22,235 nt of DNA. Source: a virus. Positions 6,663 to 16,352 of this stretch are shown here, one piece after another. The DNA lies in IMG/VR virus record IMGVR_UViG_3300032093_000931, positions 1 to 22,235 of that record; one strand, given 5' to 3'. Positions within the stretch are counted from its first letter, which is position 1; every line of letters starts with the position of its first letter. A model generated the notes under the pieces. That model made no database searches, was not told where the DNA came from, and worked only from the letters and a program-made list of their open reading frames with translations. The translations under genes were made by a program, and so were the position numbers.

Positions 6663-6992
6663 TTAACTTATCTCGCTTCCGAACGCACTAAAGGAAGAAG
6701 TTCCAGTAGTTGAATAAACAGTAACAACATCAGTAGTATCCAATGTTGCACCAATAGTAAGAGTTAACACAGCACCAGAAGCCAACGGAACACCGAAAGC
6801 AATATAATGTTGGTTAGCCAAAGTTGCACCAGCAGGACGAATCGCAATACGAATCGTGTCCTGATTAGCACCAGTGTTAGCAACGTTAATTGTTGAAACA
6901 ATAGTGTCAGTTGCTGATGGTACAGTATAAAGTGTTGTTGCGGTTGTAGCGCTTGGAGCAGATTGTCCAAGGACCTTATATATGGTAGGCAT
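6663..6992 (-). CDS. Conserved small phage tail protein, beta-sandwich type
   Basis: 109 residues from the ATG at 6992 (MPTIYKVLGQ). A longer reading adds ten residues, but the 6992 start overlaps the previous stop (TAATG) as elsewhere. The pattern TTLYTVPSATDTIVSTINVA, then TIRIAIRPAG, YIAFGVPLASGAVLT, GATLDTTDVVTVYS and SFSAFGSEI is a beta-sandwich arrangement I recall from short proteins in phage tail-fibre clusters. No catalytic residues are visible. It lies between two genes that share a C-terminal module, so it may have been inserted between duplicates or may work with both. Confidence 0.65.
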   Translation of the reverse strand: MPTIYKVLGQSAPSATTATTLYTVPSATDTIVSTINVANTGANQDTIRIAIRPAGATLANQHYIAFGVPLASGAVLTLTIGATLDTTDVVTVYSTTGTSSFSAFGSEIS

Positions 6993-7753
6993 TATATTTG
7001 TGTATCTCCAATCAGAACCCAAGAATTTACGCCAACTTTAATAACAGTTGTAACAGAATACTGGGCACGTGTTTTCAAACCATTAGAAGAATTAACAGTC
7101 ACACCTGTATCACCAACAATGGTCACTTGACCTGTACCTGATTGGTACAAATGAATCTGTGAACCCGTTGGGTAAGCCACACCTGAAGCAGCAGGAATAG
7201 TCACAGTGATACCTGTGCTATCTAAGGTTAACAGTTTGTTAGCATCCGCTAAAACAGTTGTGTACGCTGTACCTGTTTGTGTGTTCAAAGAAACACTCAA
7301 AGGTCCACCACCTGCAGAATCAGCGTGAGTATGTGCAGCATTAGCAAACGATGCAATAGTTGGTGTAGTTAAAGTTTTGTTAGTAAGAGTTTGTGTATCA
7401 GTTGTGCCAACCACAGAACCAGTAACACCGTGAACACCACTTGATGCAGCAATGTGTTCTTGTGGTTCACGTAAATCGCGACCAGAGATAACGTGCTTAA
7501 CAGCAGCACCAGCATCGTGAGAAACACCAGTAGTGCCATCTTGTGCACGCACAATAGTAAGAGTTGTACCTGATGCTGCAGTGACGTTAACAAGTTCTTC
7601 AGAAGCATTGTCATAGTCAAGAGCAAGAGTGTAAGGGTATGATGTTGGGAACCCTGAAACTGAAGCAACAGTGATACTTGTGGCAGAAGCATTAATGCTA
7701 CCTGTCAAAGTAGTGTCTACCGCTGTAGACGAATAATAACGATTAACTGGCAT
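6992..7753 (-). CDS. Tail fibre-like protein with modular architecture
   Basis: 253 residues. Residues ~14-90 are a compact beta module (TTLTGSINASATSITVASVS, ALDYDNASEELVNV, LTIVRAQDGTTGVSH) resembling residues 26-97 of the next gene upstream. Residues 120-133 (TQTLTNKTLTTPTI) are a classic phage tail-fibre hinge. A His-containing linker (AAHTHADSAGGG) then leads to the C-terminal module shared with the 117-residue protein. Its ATG lies 3 nt after the upstream TAG, with GGAAGG as ribosome site. I infer a structural fibre or distal tail component that may tether later fibre subunits. Confidence 0.75.
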   Translation of the reverse strand: MPVNRYYSSTAVDTTLTGSINASATSITVASVSGFPTSYPYTLALDYDNASEELVNVTAASGTTLTIVRAQDGTTGVSHDAGAAVKHVISGRDLREPQEHIAASSGVHGVTGSVVGTTDTQTLTNKTLTTPTIASFANAAHTHADSAGGGPLSVSLNTQTGTAYTTVLADANKLLTLDSTGITVTIPAASGVAYPTGSQIHLYQSGTGQVTIVGDTGVTVNSSNGLKTRAQYSVTTVIKVGVNSWVLIGDTQI

Positions 7754-7756
7754 TGA

Positions 7757-8650
7757 CTACCTTCCATACCTTATACGAATTGGGAAATCTTCTTGTTGTC
7801 TTTTAGAAGCAACAGAAAGTCTTTGCTGATATAACTGGAACAATGCTCTTGTAACAGTTCCACCGGAACCAACCGGAGATTGTTGGTCAATTTGGTCCAC
7901 TTCTGCTGCTTGTGAAGGTAAACGACCAACATCCATAAATGAAGCCATACGATACGCGGCCCCTAAAACAACAGGTTCTTTAGCATAACTTGGTAACAAA
8001 GTTACATCTTCAAAATCATCAGATGCAAGAAGCATCTCTTGTGGTTGACGCGAATAAACCACGTGAACAGTGCGACCTGGAACAATACCATCATATACTG
8101 AAATAGTTTTACCAGTATTAAAAGTACCAACATAGGCGTTTTTGTTTATAGAATATTGTCTGACAGGCAACCATTCTTGTGTTGGACCTGTTGTTTGCCA
8201 CATCACTTGCAAAATTTCATCAGCCTCACTTGGTAGTTCATAAGTGTTCTGGCTTGAGATAAAACTAAAAGTTGTGTAATACACACCAAAAATGTCAGGG
8301 AACACACCAGACACAGAGTTGTTCAATTGTTTACGAATAATATCTTTAGGAAAAGATGGTGAGATAGTTACTCTGTCACCAATGTTATGTGGTGCTTTTT
8401 GTGTGGAACGAAACCCACGACCATAAGGTGCAAGAGTGGCAGTAGATGTTGCACGGTCAAAAGAATCAACCCACATTAGTTCATCCCCAACTTCAATCAA
8501 ACCACGTGAAAGTGTTGAAGCATCAGCAACAACAAGTGTTGTTTGTGAATCTGTCATAGCAGCAGTTAAATAGGTTGCTTGGTCTTGACGTTGTGTATAC
8601 CCAGATAGGGCAATAAGTGTATCGTCAACCAAATCAGAAAATGATGGCAT
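7757..8650 (-). CDS. Putative head-tail connector / tail tubular-like protein
   Basis: 297 residues. The N-terminus (PSFSDLVDDTLIALSGYTQR) is helical. Residues 26-97 form a beta module (TTLVVADASTLSRGLIEVGD, MWVDSF, YGRGFRSTQKAPHNIGDRVT) like that of the next gene. A longer region follows with NTYELPSEADEILQVMW and RTVHVVYSRQPQEML, and a helical C-terminus (RALFQLYQQRLSVASKRQQE). Position after the capsid genes and before the fibres, length, and a mixed helical/beta pattern fit a head completion or tail tube protein of a short-tailed phage. I do not recognise a named family. The start overlaps the upstream stop (TAATG). Confidence 0.6.
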   Translation of the reverse strand: MPSFSDLVDDTLIALSGYTQRQDQATYLTAAMTDSQTTLVVADASTLSRGLIEVGDELMWVDSFDRATSTATLAPYGRGFRSTQKAPHNIGDRVTISPSFPKDIIRKQLNNSVSGVFPDIFGVYYTTFSFISSQNTYELPSEADEILQVMWQTTGPTQEWLPVRQYSINKNAYVGTFNTGKTISVYDGIVPGRTVHVVYSRQPQEMLLASDDFEDVTLLPSYAKEPVVLGAAYRMASFMDVGRLPSQAAEVDQIDQQSPVGSGGTVTRALFQLYQQRLSVASKRQQEDFPIRIRYGR

Positions 8651-8928
8651 TAGGAAGCAACCTCTCTTAGAGCAGGAATGGCCTCAAGGCCAGTAGTTCC
8701 CGCAAGTTCATTACAAACAGCATTCAAACCTTTATAATCAGCAGCACTACGACCCGCTTGTGCTTTCTTATTTAAAGCACCAAGTAAATCTAACCCGGTT
8801 GTGCCAGCCCACTTATTAGCAGCACCTGCTGCTTCTTGGTACACATCACGATTAGGATAAGATGCACCACCATTAGCAAGACGATTCAATTCATCAACTA
8901 GCGTTGAGCCAGCAAAACCATAAGTCAT
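8650..8928 (-). CDS. Small conserved phage protein with LAGTTG-type repeats
   Basis: 92 residues. The motif ANKWAGTTGLDLLGALNKKA recurs as CNELAGTTGLEAIPALREVA about 30 residues later, so the protein contains an internal duplication of a helix-turn unit. The N-terminus is GFAGSTLVDELNRLANGGAS. It contains one Cys and no catalytic motif. I recall similar short proteins next to head-tail connector genes in aquatic phages, where they are hypothetical. Overlapping start and stop codons on both sides (TAATG) tie it to the connector gene. Confidence 0.65.
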   Translation of the reverse strand: MTYGFAGSTLVDELNRLANGGASYPNRDVYQEAAGAANKWAGTTGLDLLGALNKKAQAGRSAADYKGLNAVCNELAGTTGLEAIPALREVAS

Positions 8929-9086
8929 TATTTCTTCTTTCTCGCAACAGCAGCATTATCAACTAAATTTGGATATTTTCTTCCTGCAGCCTTAGCACGA
9001 GCCTTAGCACTTTTAATTTGTTCAGGTGTTAACTTCTTAGAAGTTTTATTAGGATTCTTCTTATCCCAAAATTCTTTCTTTTTCAT
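8928..9086 (-). CDS. Small Lys-rich basic phage protein (52 aa)
   Basis: 52 residues that I translated directly: MKKKEFWDKKNPNKTSKKLT, then PEQIKSAKARAKAAGRKYPN and LVDNAAVARKKK. It is strongly basic. The FWDKKNP start and the GRKYPNLVDN segment resemble tiny proteins I recall from other phage virion-gene clusters. It starts with an ATGA overlap on the previous gene and ends with a TAATG overlap on the next, so it is almost certainly translated. Possible roles are nucleic-acid binding, assembly or a minor virion component; none is shown. Confidence 0.75.
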   Translation of the reverse strand: MKKKEFWDKKNPNKTSKKLTPEQIKSAKARAKAAGRKYPNLVDNAAVARKKK

Positions 9087-9361
9087 TTGCAACTACAATC
9101 CCACGCCCTCAACGATTTGTTGATACGTGAATTAGGGTCCCTTGCAGTTTTAGCGGAAGTCAACTTAGACTTCATACCACACATACGACCACAGAAAGAC
9201 TTACGTCTACCAGCAGCCTTTGGTGATTTCTTAGCCTCTGCTGCCTTGACAGGAGGTTTAAGATTCATACCTTGTGCTTTAGCACTAGCACGACCTTTAG
9301 CATTCAACCCACCTTTAGGGTTCTTGCCTTCTTTACGTTGCCAAGCAGCAGATTTAGCCAT
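9083..9361 (-). CDS. Conserved small basic phage protein (AWQRKEGKNPKGGLNAKGRAS type)
   Basis: 92 residues, rich in Lys, Arg, Gly and Ala. The N-terminal signature AWQRKEGKNPKGGLNAKGR, followed by LKPPVKAAEAKKSPKAAGRR, SFCGRMCGMKSKL and the end SRINKSLRAWDCSC, matches a family I recall as widespread in aquatic phages (possibly the one called DUF6321; I cannot verify the number). Four Cys in two pairs (CGRMC and CSC) could bind a metal. No function is known to me. Its stop overlaps the next start (ATGA), and its ATG follows the upstream stop by one base. Confidence 0.8.
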   Translation of the reverse strand: MAKSAAWQRKEGKNPKGGLNAKGRASAKAQGMNLKPPVKAAEAKKSPKAAGRRKSFCGRMCGMKSKLTSAKTARDPNSRINKSLRAWDCSCK

Positions 9362-9362
9362 A

Positions 9363-9497
9363 TTACTTAACTTTACCCATCTTCTTCATACTGGACATTT
9401 TCTTAGCCTTCTTCAAATCAGCACCAGTAATCTTCTTACGTGGTTCAGCAATAGCAGCCAAACCTTTTTGTTTCTTAGAATATTTACTGTACGGCAT
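9363..9497 (-). CDS. Very small basic phage protein (44 aa)
   Basis: 44 residues: MPYSKYSKKQKGLAAIAEPR, KKITGADLKKAKKMSSMKKM, GKVK. It is highly basic, with an ADLKKAKK helix. It is supported by tight packing: its ATG overlaps the upstream stop (TAATG) and its own stop is one base before the next ATG. Similar short PYSKYSKKQKKLAAVA-like peptides occur in phage late regions, from memory. Function is unknown; it may bind DNA or act in assembly. Confidence 0.7.
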   Translation of the reverse strand: MPYSKYSKKQKGLAAIAEPRKKITGADLKKAKKMSSMKKMGKVK

Positions 9498-9658
9498 TAT
9501 TTACCTTTCGGTTCGTTCTTGTATTCCCCAACTTCAACAAACTTAGGTTGAGGTCTGCGGGCAGGAGTTTTATCAGTTGCCTTAGCAGGTTTGTTCACAG
9601 CGGAACCACCAACACCGTAAGGGTTAACAGCACCATAGCATCCACATTCGTAACACAT
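9497..9658 (-). CDS. Tiny Cys-rich phage protein (53 aa)
   Basis: 53 residues: MCYECGCYGAVNPYGVGGSA, then VNKPAKATDKTPARRPQPKF and VEVGEYKNEPKGK. The first eight residues carry three Cys in CxxCxC spacing, which could bind zinc or form disulphides. The rest is Pro/Lys-rich and probably disordered. It starts one base after the stop of the 106-residue gene, which also has a CxxC, and its stop overlaps the next ATG. Function is unknown. Confidence 0.7.
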   Translation of the reverse strand: MCYECGCYGAVNPYGVGGSAVNKPAKATDKTPARRPQPKFVEVGEYKNEPKGK

Positions 9659-9948
9659 ATTATATTCCCATCTTGTTCATAGCCTTCGCTACCTTTTTAT
9701 TAGCAAGCCTGTGCGCCGGGGCCATCTTCTCCCCATTGTAAGGTTTACCAAGATTTTCACTAGCAGTAACAGCATCCTTCACTGCCTTCATACTTGTTCC
9801 AGCAGGTTGAATACCTTGTCTTCTTGCATCAGCATAAGCGTTCAACTCAGCATCCCATTTACGTTTAGGGACCTCACGCATATGTGCAGCATCACCAGGA
9901 TGCAACTCTAACGTTGCGGCCTTGCAACCAAAACATCCTTCAACAAAC

Positions 9949-12274
<2,326 letters not shown>

Positions 12275-12535
12275 TTATTCCTCTGTAATATAGGCGCCGT
12301 AACCGGCAGCAATTAAACTTGTGCGTTCAGAATCAGAAATCAAAGTGGCGTGACCGCCCGGATAATAGTACAAAGCGGATTGTGTTTCATCAACGCTTGG
12401 TGTACGAATACTATAATAAGAACCATCAGTTCTTTGTAAAATACTATTAGCCCTATTCAACTTATAACGGTAAAACAATGCACCCATACCAGCAGGGCCT
12501 TCAGCAACAGTAGGTGGTGTGAAATAATATGCCAT
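12275..12535 (-). CDS. Small conserved phage protein after the capsid gene (86 aa)
   Basis: 86 residues: MAYYFTPPTVAEGPAGMGAL, FYRYKLNRANSILQRTDGSY, a middle with TPSVDETQSALYYYPGGHAT, and an end LIAAGYGAYITEE. The Tyr-rich N-terminus and the YYPGGHxxxISDxERxxLIAAGYG segment are typical of a short protein I recall downstream of capsid genes in aquatic phages. It may be a head-tail joining or decoration subunit. AAGGAG sits just upstream of its ATG and right after the strong hairpin at 12551-12578, so its translation initiates independently of the capsid gene. Confidence 0.7.
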   Translation of the reverse strand: MAYYFTPPTVAEGPAGMGALFYRYKLNRANSILQRTDGSYYSIRTPSVDETQSALYYYPGGHATLISDSERTSLIAAGYGAYITEE

Positions 12536-12550
12536 TGTTCTCCTTAAGGT

Positions 12551-12598
12551 GTAACCCCCACCCGAAGATGGGGGTCACAATTTTGCCTAAAACTAGGC
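12551..12598 (-). promoter_or_regulatory. Two stem-loops after the major capsid gene, one UUCG-capped
   Basis: At 12578-12551 the minus strand reads GTGACCCCCATC, then the loop TTCG, then GGTGGGGGTTAC: 12 base pairs (two are G-T) closed by a C-UUCG-G tetraloop, among the most stable RNA hairpins. It has no T-run after it, so it is not a classic intrinsic terminator. Just upstream, GCCTA/TAGGC (12598-12594 with 12589-12585, loop GTTT) holds the capsid stop codon inside its stem. A role in protecting the 3' end of capsid mRNA, or as a processing or pausing site, is inferred. Confidence 0.75.
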
Positions 12599-13543
12599 GT
12601 TGTTGATGCTTGAGGTTGACTCAATGCGATACAAGGCTGCTTCGCGGTAGCGAGCAAATCCAAGAACGCCGTACCATCCGATTGGACGGAAACGCATTAA
12701 CTTATCGGTCACAGGACCAATCACTACGTGTGGTTCTTCAGCAACTGCTTCAGCCAATGCTTGCTTTCCAGCAAGGATTGTGCGGAATACACGTGCACTT
12801 GAGCCACCGTCTGTAGCGTTGTACATACGTGGGGATTCTACGAACATTGCACCTTCGTAAACACCGATAGACCCTGGCCATAGATTGCCAGCACCTGATT
12901 CGTTGTAAACGTGTGCTTCGCGCCATCCACCTGCGCCTGTTTCAGCACGTAAGTCGTGTGAAACTTCTGGATGTATACCAACCCAGTATAGTTCACCAAC
13001 ACGTGGAACGGCTTTGTTTGCACGTAATTTAGCAATAGCCTTACGGATATTTGCTGAGGTGATTTGTGAAGCAGCACCACCGGTAACACCAGTAGTTGTT
13101 GAGCCACCACCTGAGTAAATTACGTTTGAACCTTGACGTAGCACTGTTTGTGCGAAACCGTCAATAGAATCTGCCATATTGAATGCGATGATGTCAGCGA
13201 TTGCTGGGTCAACATCAGACAATGAGAACAGTTCTAATTTACGTGTTGCAATTGCAGCGTTACCGTATTCGTTAAGAGTTACGGTTACGTTGCTTGTGTT
13301 ACCTAATGCAACTGAATCTGGGTCAGTTGTTTCGGTTAGAGTTCCGGTTACGGCAGACAAATCTGTGTATAATTGGAATACGACAGATGAACCTGGCATA
13401 GCCTGTTGTGCTGGACGCTTATCTGCAACATCGCGGATAAGTGGCATAGCACGTAATGCAAATTCAACATAACGGTCATAAGCGGTCTGTACTAAGGAAG
13501 TTCCTAAGGACGAGGTGCTTGTATCTGTATATTGATTAGGCAA
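12593..13543 (-). CDS. Major capsid protein, N4 gp56-like
   Basis: 316 residues. N-terminus PNQYTDTSTSSLGTSLVQTA, YDRYVEFALRAMPLIRDVAD, then a beta-rich insert (SVALGNTSNVTVTLNEYGNA), and the diagnostic block LRANKAVPRVGELYWVGIHP, EVSHDLRAE, GGWREAHVY, PGSIGVYEGAMFVESPRMYN. This matches the pattern I know for N4-gp56 type capsid proteins (HK97 fold), which form the icosahedral shell. The position after a scaffold-like gene fits. The start is TTG: an in-frame TGA lies three codons upstream, GAAGG lies 9 nt before the TTG, and the next ATG (residue 33) would remove conserved sequence. The TAG stop lies inside a small hairpin. Confidence 0.85.
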   Translation of the reverse strand: MPNQYTDTSTSSLGTSLVQTAYDRYVEFALRAMPLIRDVADKRPAQQAMPGSSVVFQLYTDLSAVTGTLTETTDPDSVALGNTSNVTVTLNEYGNAAIATRKLELFSLSDVDPAIADIIAFNMADSIDGFAQTVLRQGSNVIYSGGGSTTTGVTGGAASQITSANIRKAIAKLRANKAVPRVGELYWVGIHPEVSHDLRAETGAGGWREAHVYNESGAGNLWPGSIGVYEGAMFVESPRMYNATDGGSSARVFRTILAGKQALAEAVAEEPHVVIGPVTDKLMRFRPIGWYGVLGFARYREAALYRIESTSSINNA

Positions 13544-13550
13544 TTTAGTT

Positions 13551-13560
13551 CACCTTCTTT
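13551..13560 (-). promoter_or_regulatory. Shine-Dalgarno supporting the TTG start of the capsid gene
   Basis: Minus-strand AAAGAAGGTG. The GAAGG core ends 9 nt before TTG 13543-13541. With the in-frame stop just upstream it fixes a TTG start for what should be the most abundant protein of the phage. Confidence 0.65.
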
Positions 13561-13582
13561 CAAGGTTGATAGTAGTTGCGGT

Positions 13583-14041
13583 TTAACGCCCGAGAGATTG
13601 ACCGAAAAGAAGTTGGTCAAGTTCATCTTTGGTCTTCGCAGACATAACCTTTTGGTGTTGCGTTTGCTCACCTGAAGGGTTCTGTGCTGTTGAAGTCACA
13701 TTGTTGATACGTTGATTATCTCTTACGGTTTCTTCATCTACAGACGGTTGAACAGGTTCTTCTTGTTTAATACCGAATACATCACTGTATTCGTTTAACC
13801 AAGCATCAATCTGTTCAGGTGTGTCCACATCACTAGGAATAAGTTTCGCTAGTTTATCTGATACACCTTTTGAGGCCAATACATCTTTGACGGAACGAGA
13901 ACGCATATCGGAACGCAGTTTGTTCAGTTCAGCCTCAATGGCTTCACGTTCTTTTTGTGCTTTCCTTAAAGCCTTACGCAGTTCTGCGGGGCCATTATCT
14001 TGTTCTTCTATTTCGTCTTCGTATTCGTATTGGTTGGCCAT
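13583..14041 (-). CDS. Putative capsid scaffolding protein
   Basis: 152 residues from the ATG at 14041. A GTG three codons upstream is possible, but AAAGGGAG ends 8 nt before the ATG and abuts the GTG, so the ATG is favoured. The N-terminus is acidic (QYEYEDEIEEQDNGPAEL), followed by a coiled coil (about residues 18-46, RKALRKAQKEREAIEAELNK), a conserved-looking LIPSDVDTPEQIDAWLNEYS, and a charged, probably disordered Gln/Ser/Thr-rich tail ending LLFGQSLGR. Acidic, coiled-coil, highly charged and directly upstream of the capsid gene is the usual profile of a scaffold; the sequence gives no enzymatic motif. Confidence 0.75.
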   Translation of the reverse strand: MANQYEYEDEIEEQDNGPAELRKALRKAQKEREAIEAELNKLRSDMRSRSVKDVLASKGVSDKLAKLIPSDVDTPEQIDAWLNEYSDVFGIKQEEPVQPSVDEETVRDNQRINNVTSTAQNPSGEQTQHQKVMSAKTKDELDQLLFGQSLGR

Positions 14042-14160
14042 TGCAGCCACTCCCTTTCATTAAGTTGTCGTACACCACATACACAAACAGGGGAATCTGT
14101 GTTGGCTTGTACTACCGGGCTTCGGTTACGCTTCTAAGTGCCGGTGCGCTTAGCAGGTTT
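14042..14160 (-). promoter_or_regulatory. 119-bp gene-free leader before the scaffold-capsid genes
   Basis: No ORF or tRNA is apparent. Several weak stem-loops can be drawn on the minus strand: CTAAG/CTTAG near 14152-14133, ACCG/CGGT near 14126-14114, and ACAG/CTGT near 14100-14087. The region is more G+C-rich than its neighbours near 14110-14150. A promoter or RNA leader boosting capsid expression is plausible, but I see no good -35/-10 pair. Function is inference. Confidence 0.35.
14050..14057 (-). promoter_or_regulatory. Shine-Dalgarno choosing the ATG of the scaffold gene
   Basis: AAAGGGAG on the minus strand. Spacing is 8 nt to ATG 14041, but zero to the upstream GTG at 14050, which therefore is unlikely to be the start. 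Confidence 0.6.
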
Positions 14161-15273
14161 TTAAATCTGGCCTGACATATTGCGTGATAGAGAACCTCTA
14201 CCTACGCCTGCTTGGCCAGCAAATCTTGCTTGTTCTTGTTCAGAAAGTTTTTGTAATCTTTGTTTGTATTCAGCAGAACCAGCGCCACCAAACACTGCAC
14301 TTGTTACCTCTGACATACCAACAGGTTGTCCACCAGGAGTGATTTGTGAAAGTTTCTCAGCAGTAGGTAACACTTGTGCTACTTGTTCAAAACCTTGACG
14401 GGCTTGTTCTTGAGATACACCAAGTTGACCTGTGTAAGTTTCAGCCATAGGTGTTGTAACTTGTAATCCTTGACGTGCTGCTTCAGCACCAAACTGTGCA
14501 GCCTTTTGTTGACGTGTAATGAACGGTAGTGCACGTTCAGGGTCAAGGGCATAAGCCAACATATCACCTGATTGTAAACCGTAAAGTCTACGTAAAGAGT
14601 CAGTGTAGAACGGGTCAGCGTTCTGAATGGATTGGTTTGCTATATCAACACGTGATTGTAGTTCTGATGGTGAAACATCATTACCAAGGAATTTAGCAAA
14701 ATCTTCAGGTTGGTCATAGAAACCTGCAGGGAGTTGTGCATCGCGCATAACTTTTTTGTATGATGCTTCAGCGGAAATATATTCAGCAGGTGTTAAAGGT
14801 TGTAGCCCAGCCTTTTTACGGTTCTCATTACCAATGAAACGTTGTTTATATTCTGGGGTTTCTTTAAGTTTAATGGAAACAAGACGGTCAGTTAAACCTT
14901 GTTGTTTTAAATCAACAATAGTGTTAGCCAAAGAAGCCAAACCGTATTGTGCAAACAAATCTTGTAAATATGCAATGGAATCAATACGCTCTTCGGTATC
15001 ATCAATAACTATTCTGTTACGAAGTCTTTCAGCCTCAGCCTCGGCTTCACGGCGAAGTCTTTCGGCCTCAGCAATAGCAGCAGCAGATGTTGTATCAGTC
15101 TTAGTAGTCTTATCAGTCTTAGTAATCTTAGTAGTTTTAGAAACAGATTTAGCAGCGTTGGCTTGAGCCTCAGCAAGACCTGCTTTACCACGAGCAAGAT
15201 TTCTTATATCTTCAGCAGTTTGCGGTTGAGCAATAGTGCCTGAAGGTCTAGTAGAACCTTTTTTAACAGCCAT
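14161..15273 (-). CDS. Putative internal virion/minor structural protein with coiled coil
   Basis: 370 residues. The N-terminus is disordered (Ser/Thr/Pro), followed by a Lys/Thr-rich stretch at residues 46-62 and an Ala/Glu/Arg coiled coil at 64-86. The body contains YLQDLFAQYGLASLANTIVD, IKLKETPEYKQRFIGN, LTPAEYISAEASYKKVM and LPAGFYDQPEDFAKFLGNDV, and the end is GVGRGSLSRNMSGQI. The TPEYKQRF / LTPAEYI / LPAGFYD signature is one I recall from hypothetical virion proteins of aquatic phages, placed before the scaffold. No enzyme motif is visible. It starts within the stop of the 359-residue gene (TAATG). I infer a portal-proximal or ejected internal protein. Confidence 0.7.
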   Translation of the reverse strand: MAVKKGSTRPSGTIAQPQTAEDIRNLARGKAGLAEAQANAAKSVSKTTKITKTDKTTKTDTTSAAAIAEAERLRREAEAEAERLRNRIVIDDTEERIDSIAYLQDLFAQYGLASLANTIVDLKQQGLTDRLVSIKLKETPEYKQRFIGNENRKKAGLQPLTPAEYISAEASYKKVMRDAQLPAGFYDQPEDFAKFLGNDVSPSELQSRVDIANQSIQNADPFYTDSLRRLYGLQSGDMLAYALDPERALPFITRQQKAAQFGAEAARQGLQVTTPMAETYTGQLGVSQEQARQGFEQVAQVLPTAEKLSQITPGGQPVGMSEVTSAVFGGAGSAEYKQRLQKLSEQEQARFAGQAGVGRGSLSRNMSGQI

Positions 15274-16352
15274 TACGCCTCAAATCCTAAATCTCTCAAA
15301 ACTTGCATACCAGTACCAAGAAGTTCATCTTGAGCATTCTTTGTATAACGCCAACGAGAATCCTTTTTCAACTCACGTTCAAACTGCCACAAAGGCATAA
15401 CAGTAGGAGTACCTTGCTCATTAACACCAGTCAAAGCCTTAGCAATAGTAGGGTCATCAAGGTTAACAGCATTAGGGTCAAGTTCAAGAATAGAAGCCAT
15501 AGATTGAATGTAAGGAGAAGCGGCCTGTTTAGTTGTCAAACCAGCATCAATCTGTGTAGCAAACCCACCATAACGAGACTTAGCAATATCACGAATAGTG
15601 TTTTGGAAAGTCTCTAAACTTTCACGACCTTCAAGAACAGCCTTAGTAGCGTTAGCATACCAGTCATCATTATACTTAATACCATAAGCGTTAGCGTATT
15701 CACGTAAATCATCAATGGCTTTAGCAGCCTCACCAGTTGTACCAGCAACACGGCCTTTACGTGCAACTTCTTCATTAAGAGTTGCAGCATCCCAACCTTG
15801 TTGAATAGATTGTGCAGCAAGATTTTTAGCCTGAGCATCAGATAAAGAAATACCATACCTGGTTGCTGTACGTTGAACACTGCGAACAATGTTTGCTAAT
15901 GATTGTGCACTAGCAGCAACATCAGGATTATTTAAAGCATCAGTAGAAAGAATAACATCAACGTCAACACCTGCACGTTGTGCTTTAGCAATAGTAGATT
16001 CCCAATCATCTTGGGTTTTACCTGTAGCACCTGCTGCTTTAAGTAAACCAACAAGACGGTTATATTCAGCAGTTTTACCAGAGTATCTTAATTGGATTAA
16101 ATAGTTGGCTGCTTCTGTACCAGATGCAAACTTTTTACCACCAATAGTAACTTCTGCCATTGGGTCAAGTCTTGTACCATAAACACCAGAATCACCAGCA
16201 CCAAAATCTGAAGGTAGTTTATTTTTAGAACCTGTGCTACCAGTAGCAGAACCTTTAGGGTTAATAGGTCCTTGAACAGGACCAGTTGGTCCAGTAGAAC
16301 CAGTTACTCTAGGCGCAGGTAAACCTGGTTTAGGGTCTTTTCTAATAGCCAT
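15273..16352 (-). CDS. Putative structural protein with short collagen-like N-terminus
   Basis: 359 residues. Residues ~17-26 (TGSTGPTGP) form a mini Gly-X-Y run in a disordered start (PKPGLPAPRVTGSTG). The body is helical and Ala-rich: GGKKFASGTEAANYLIQLRY, a middle RYGISLSDAQAKNLAAQSIQ, and an end TTKQAASPYIQSMASILELD with KALTG, MPLWQFERELKKDSRWRYTK and VLRDLGFEA. The ASPYIQSMA...LELDPN pattern is familiar to me from hypothetical virion proteins of aquatic phages. It lies between the giant protein and the 370-residue protein with TAATG overlaps on both sides, so the three are likely produced and used together. Confidence 0.7.
   Translation of the reverse strand: MAIRKDPKPGLPAPRVTGSTGPTGPVQGPINPKGSATGSTGSKNKLPSDFGAGDSGVYGTRLDPMAEVTIGGKKFASGTEAANYLIQLRYSGKTAEYNRLVGLLKAAGATGKTQDDWESTIAKAQRAGVDVDVILSTDALNNPDVAASAQSLANIVRSVQRTATRYGISLSDAQAKNLAAQSIQQGWDAATLNEEVARKGRVAGTTGEAAKAIDDLREYANAYGIKYNDDWYANATKAVLEGRESLETFQNTIRDIAKSRYGGFATQIDAGLTTKQAASPYIQSMASILELDPNAVNLDDPTIAKALTGVNEQGTPTVMPLWQFERELKKDSRWRYTKNAQDELLGTGMQVLRDLGFEA

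Noticed and set aside
14042-14160. tRNA or tRNA-like element in the gap before the scaffold gene
   Set aside because: Hairpins can be drawn, but I find no T-loop consensus and no cloverleaf with an acceptor stem.
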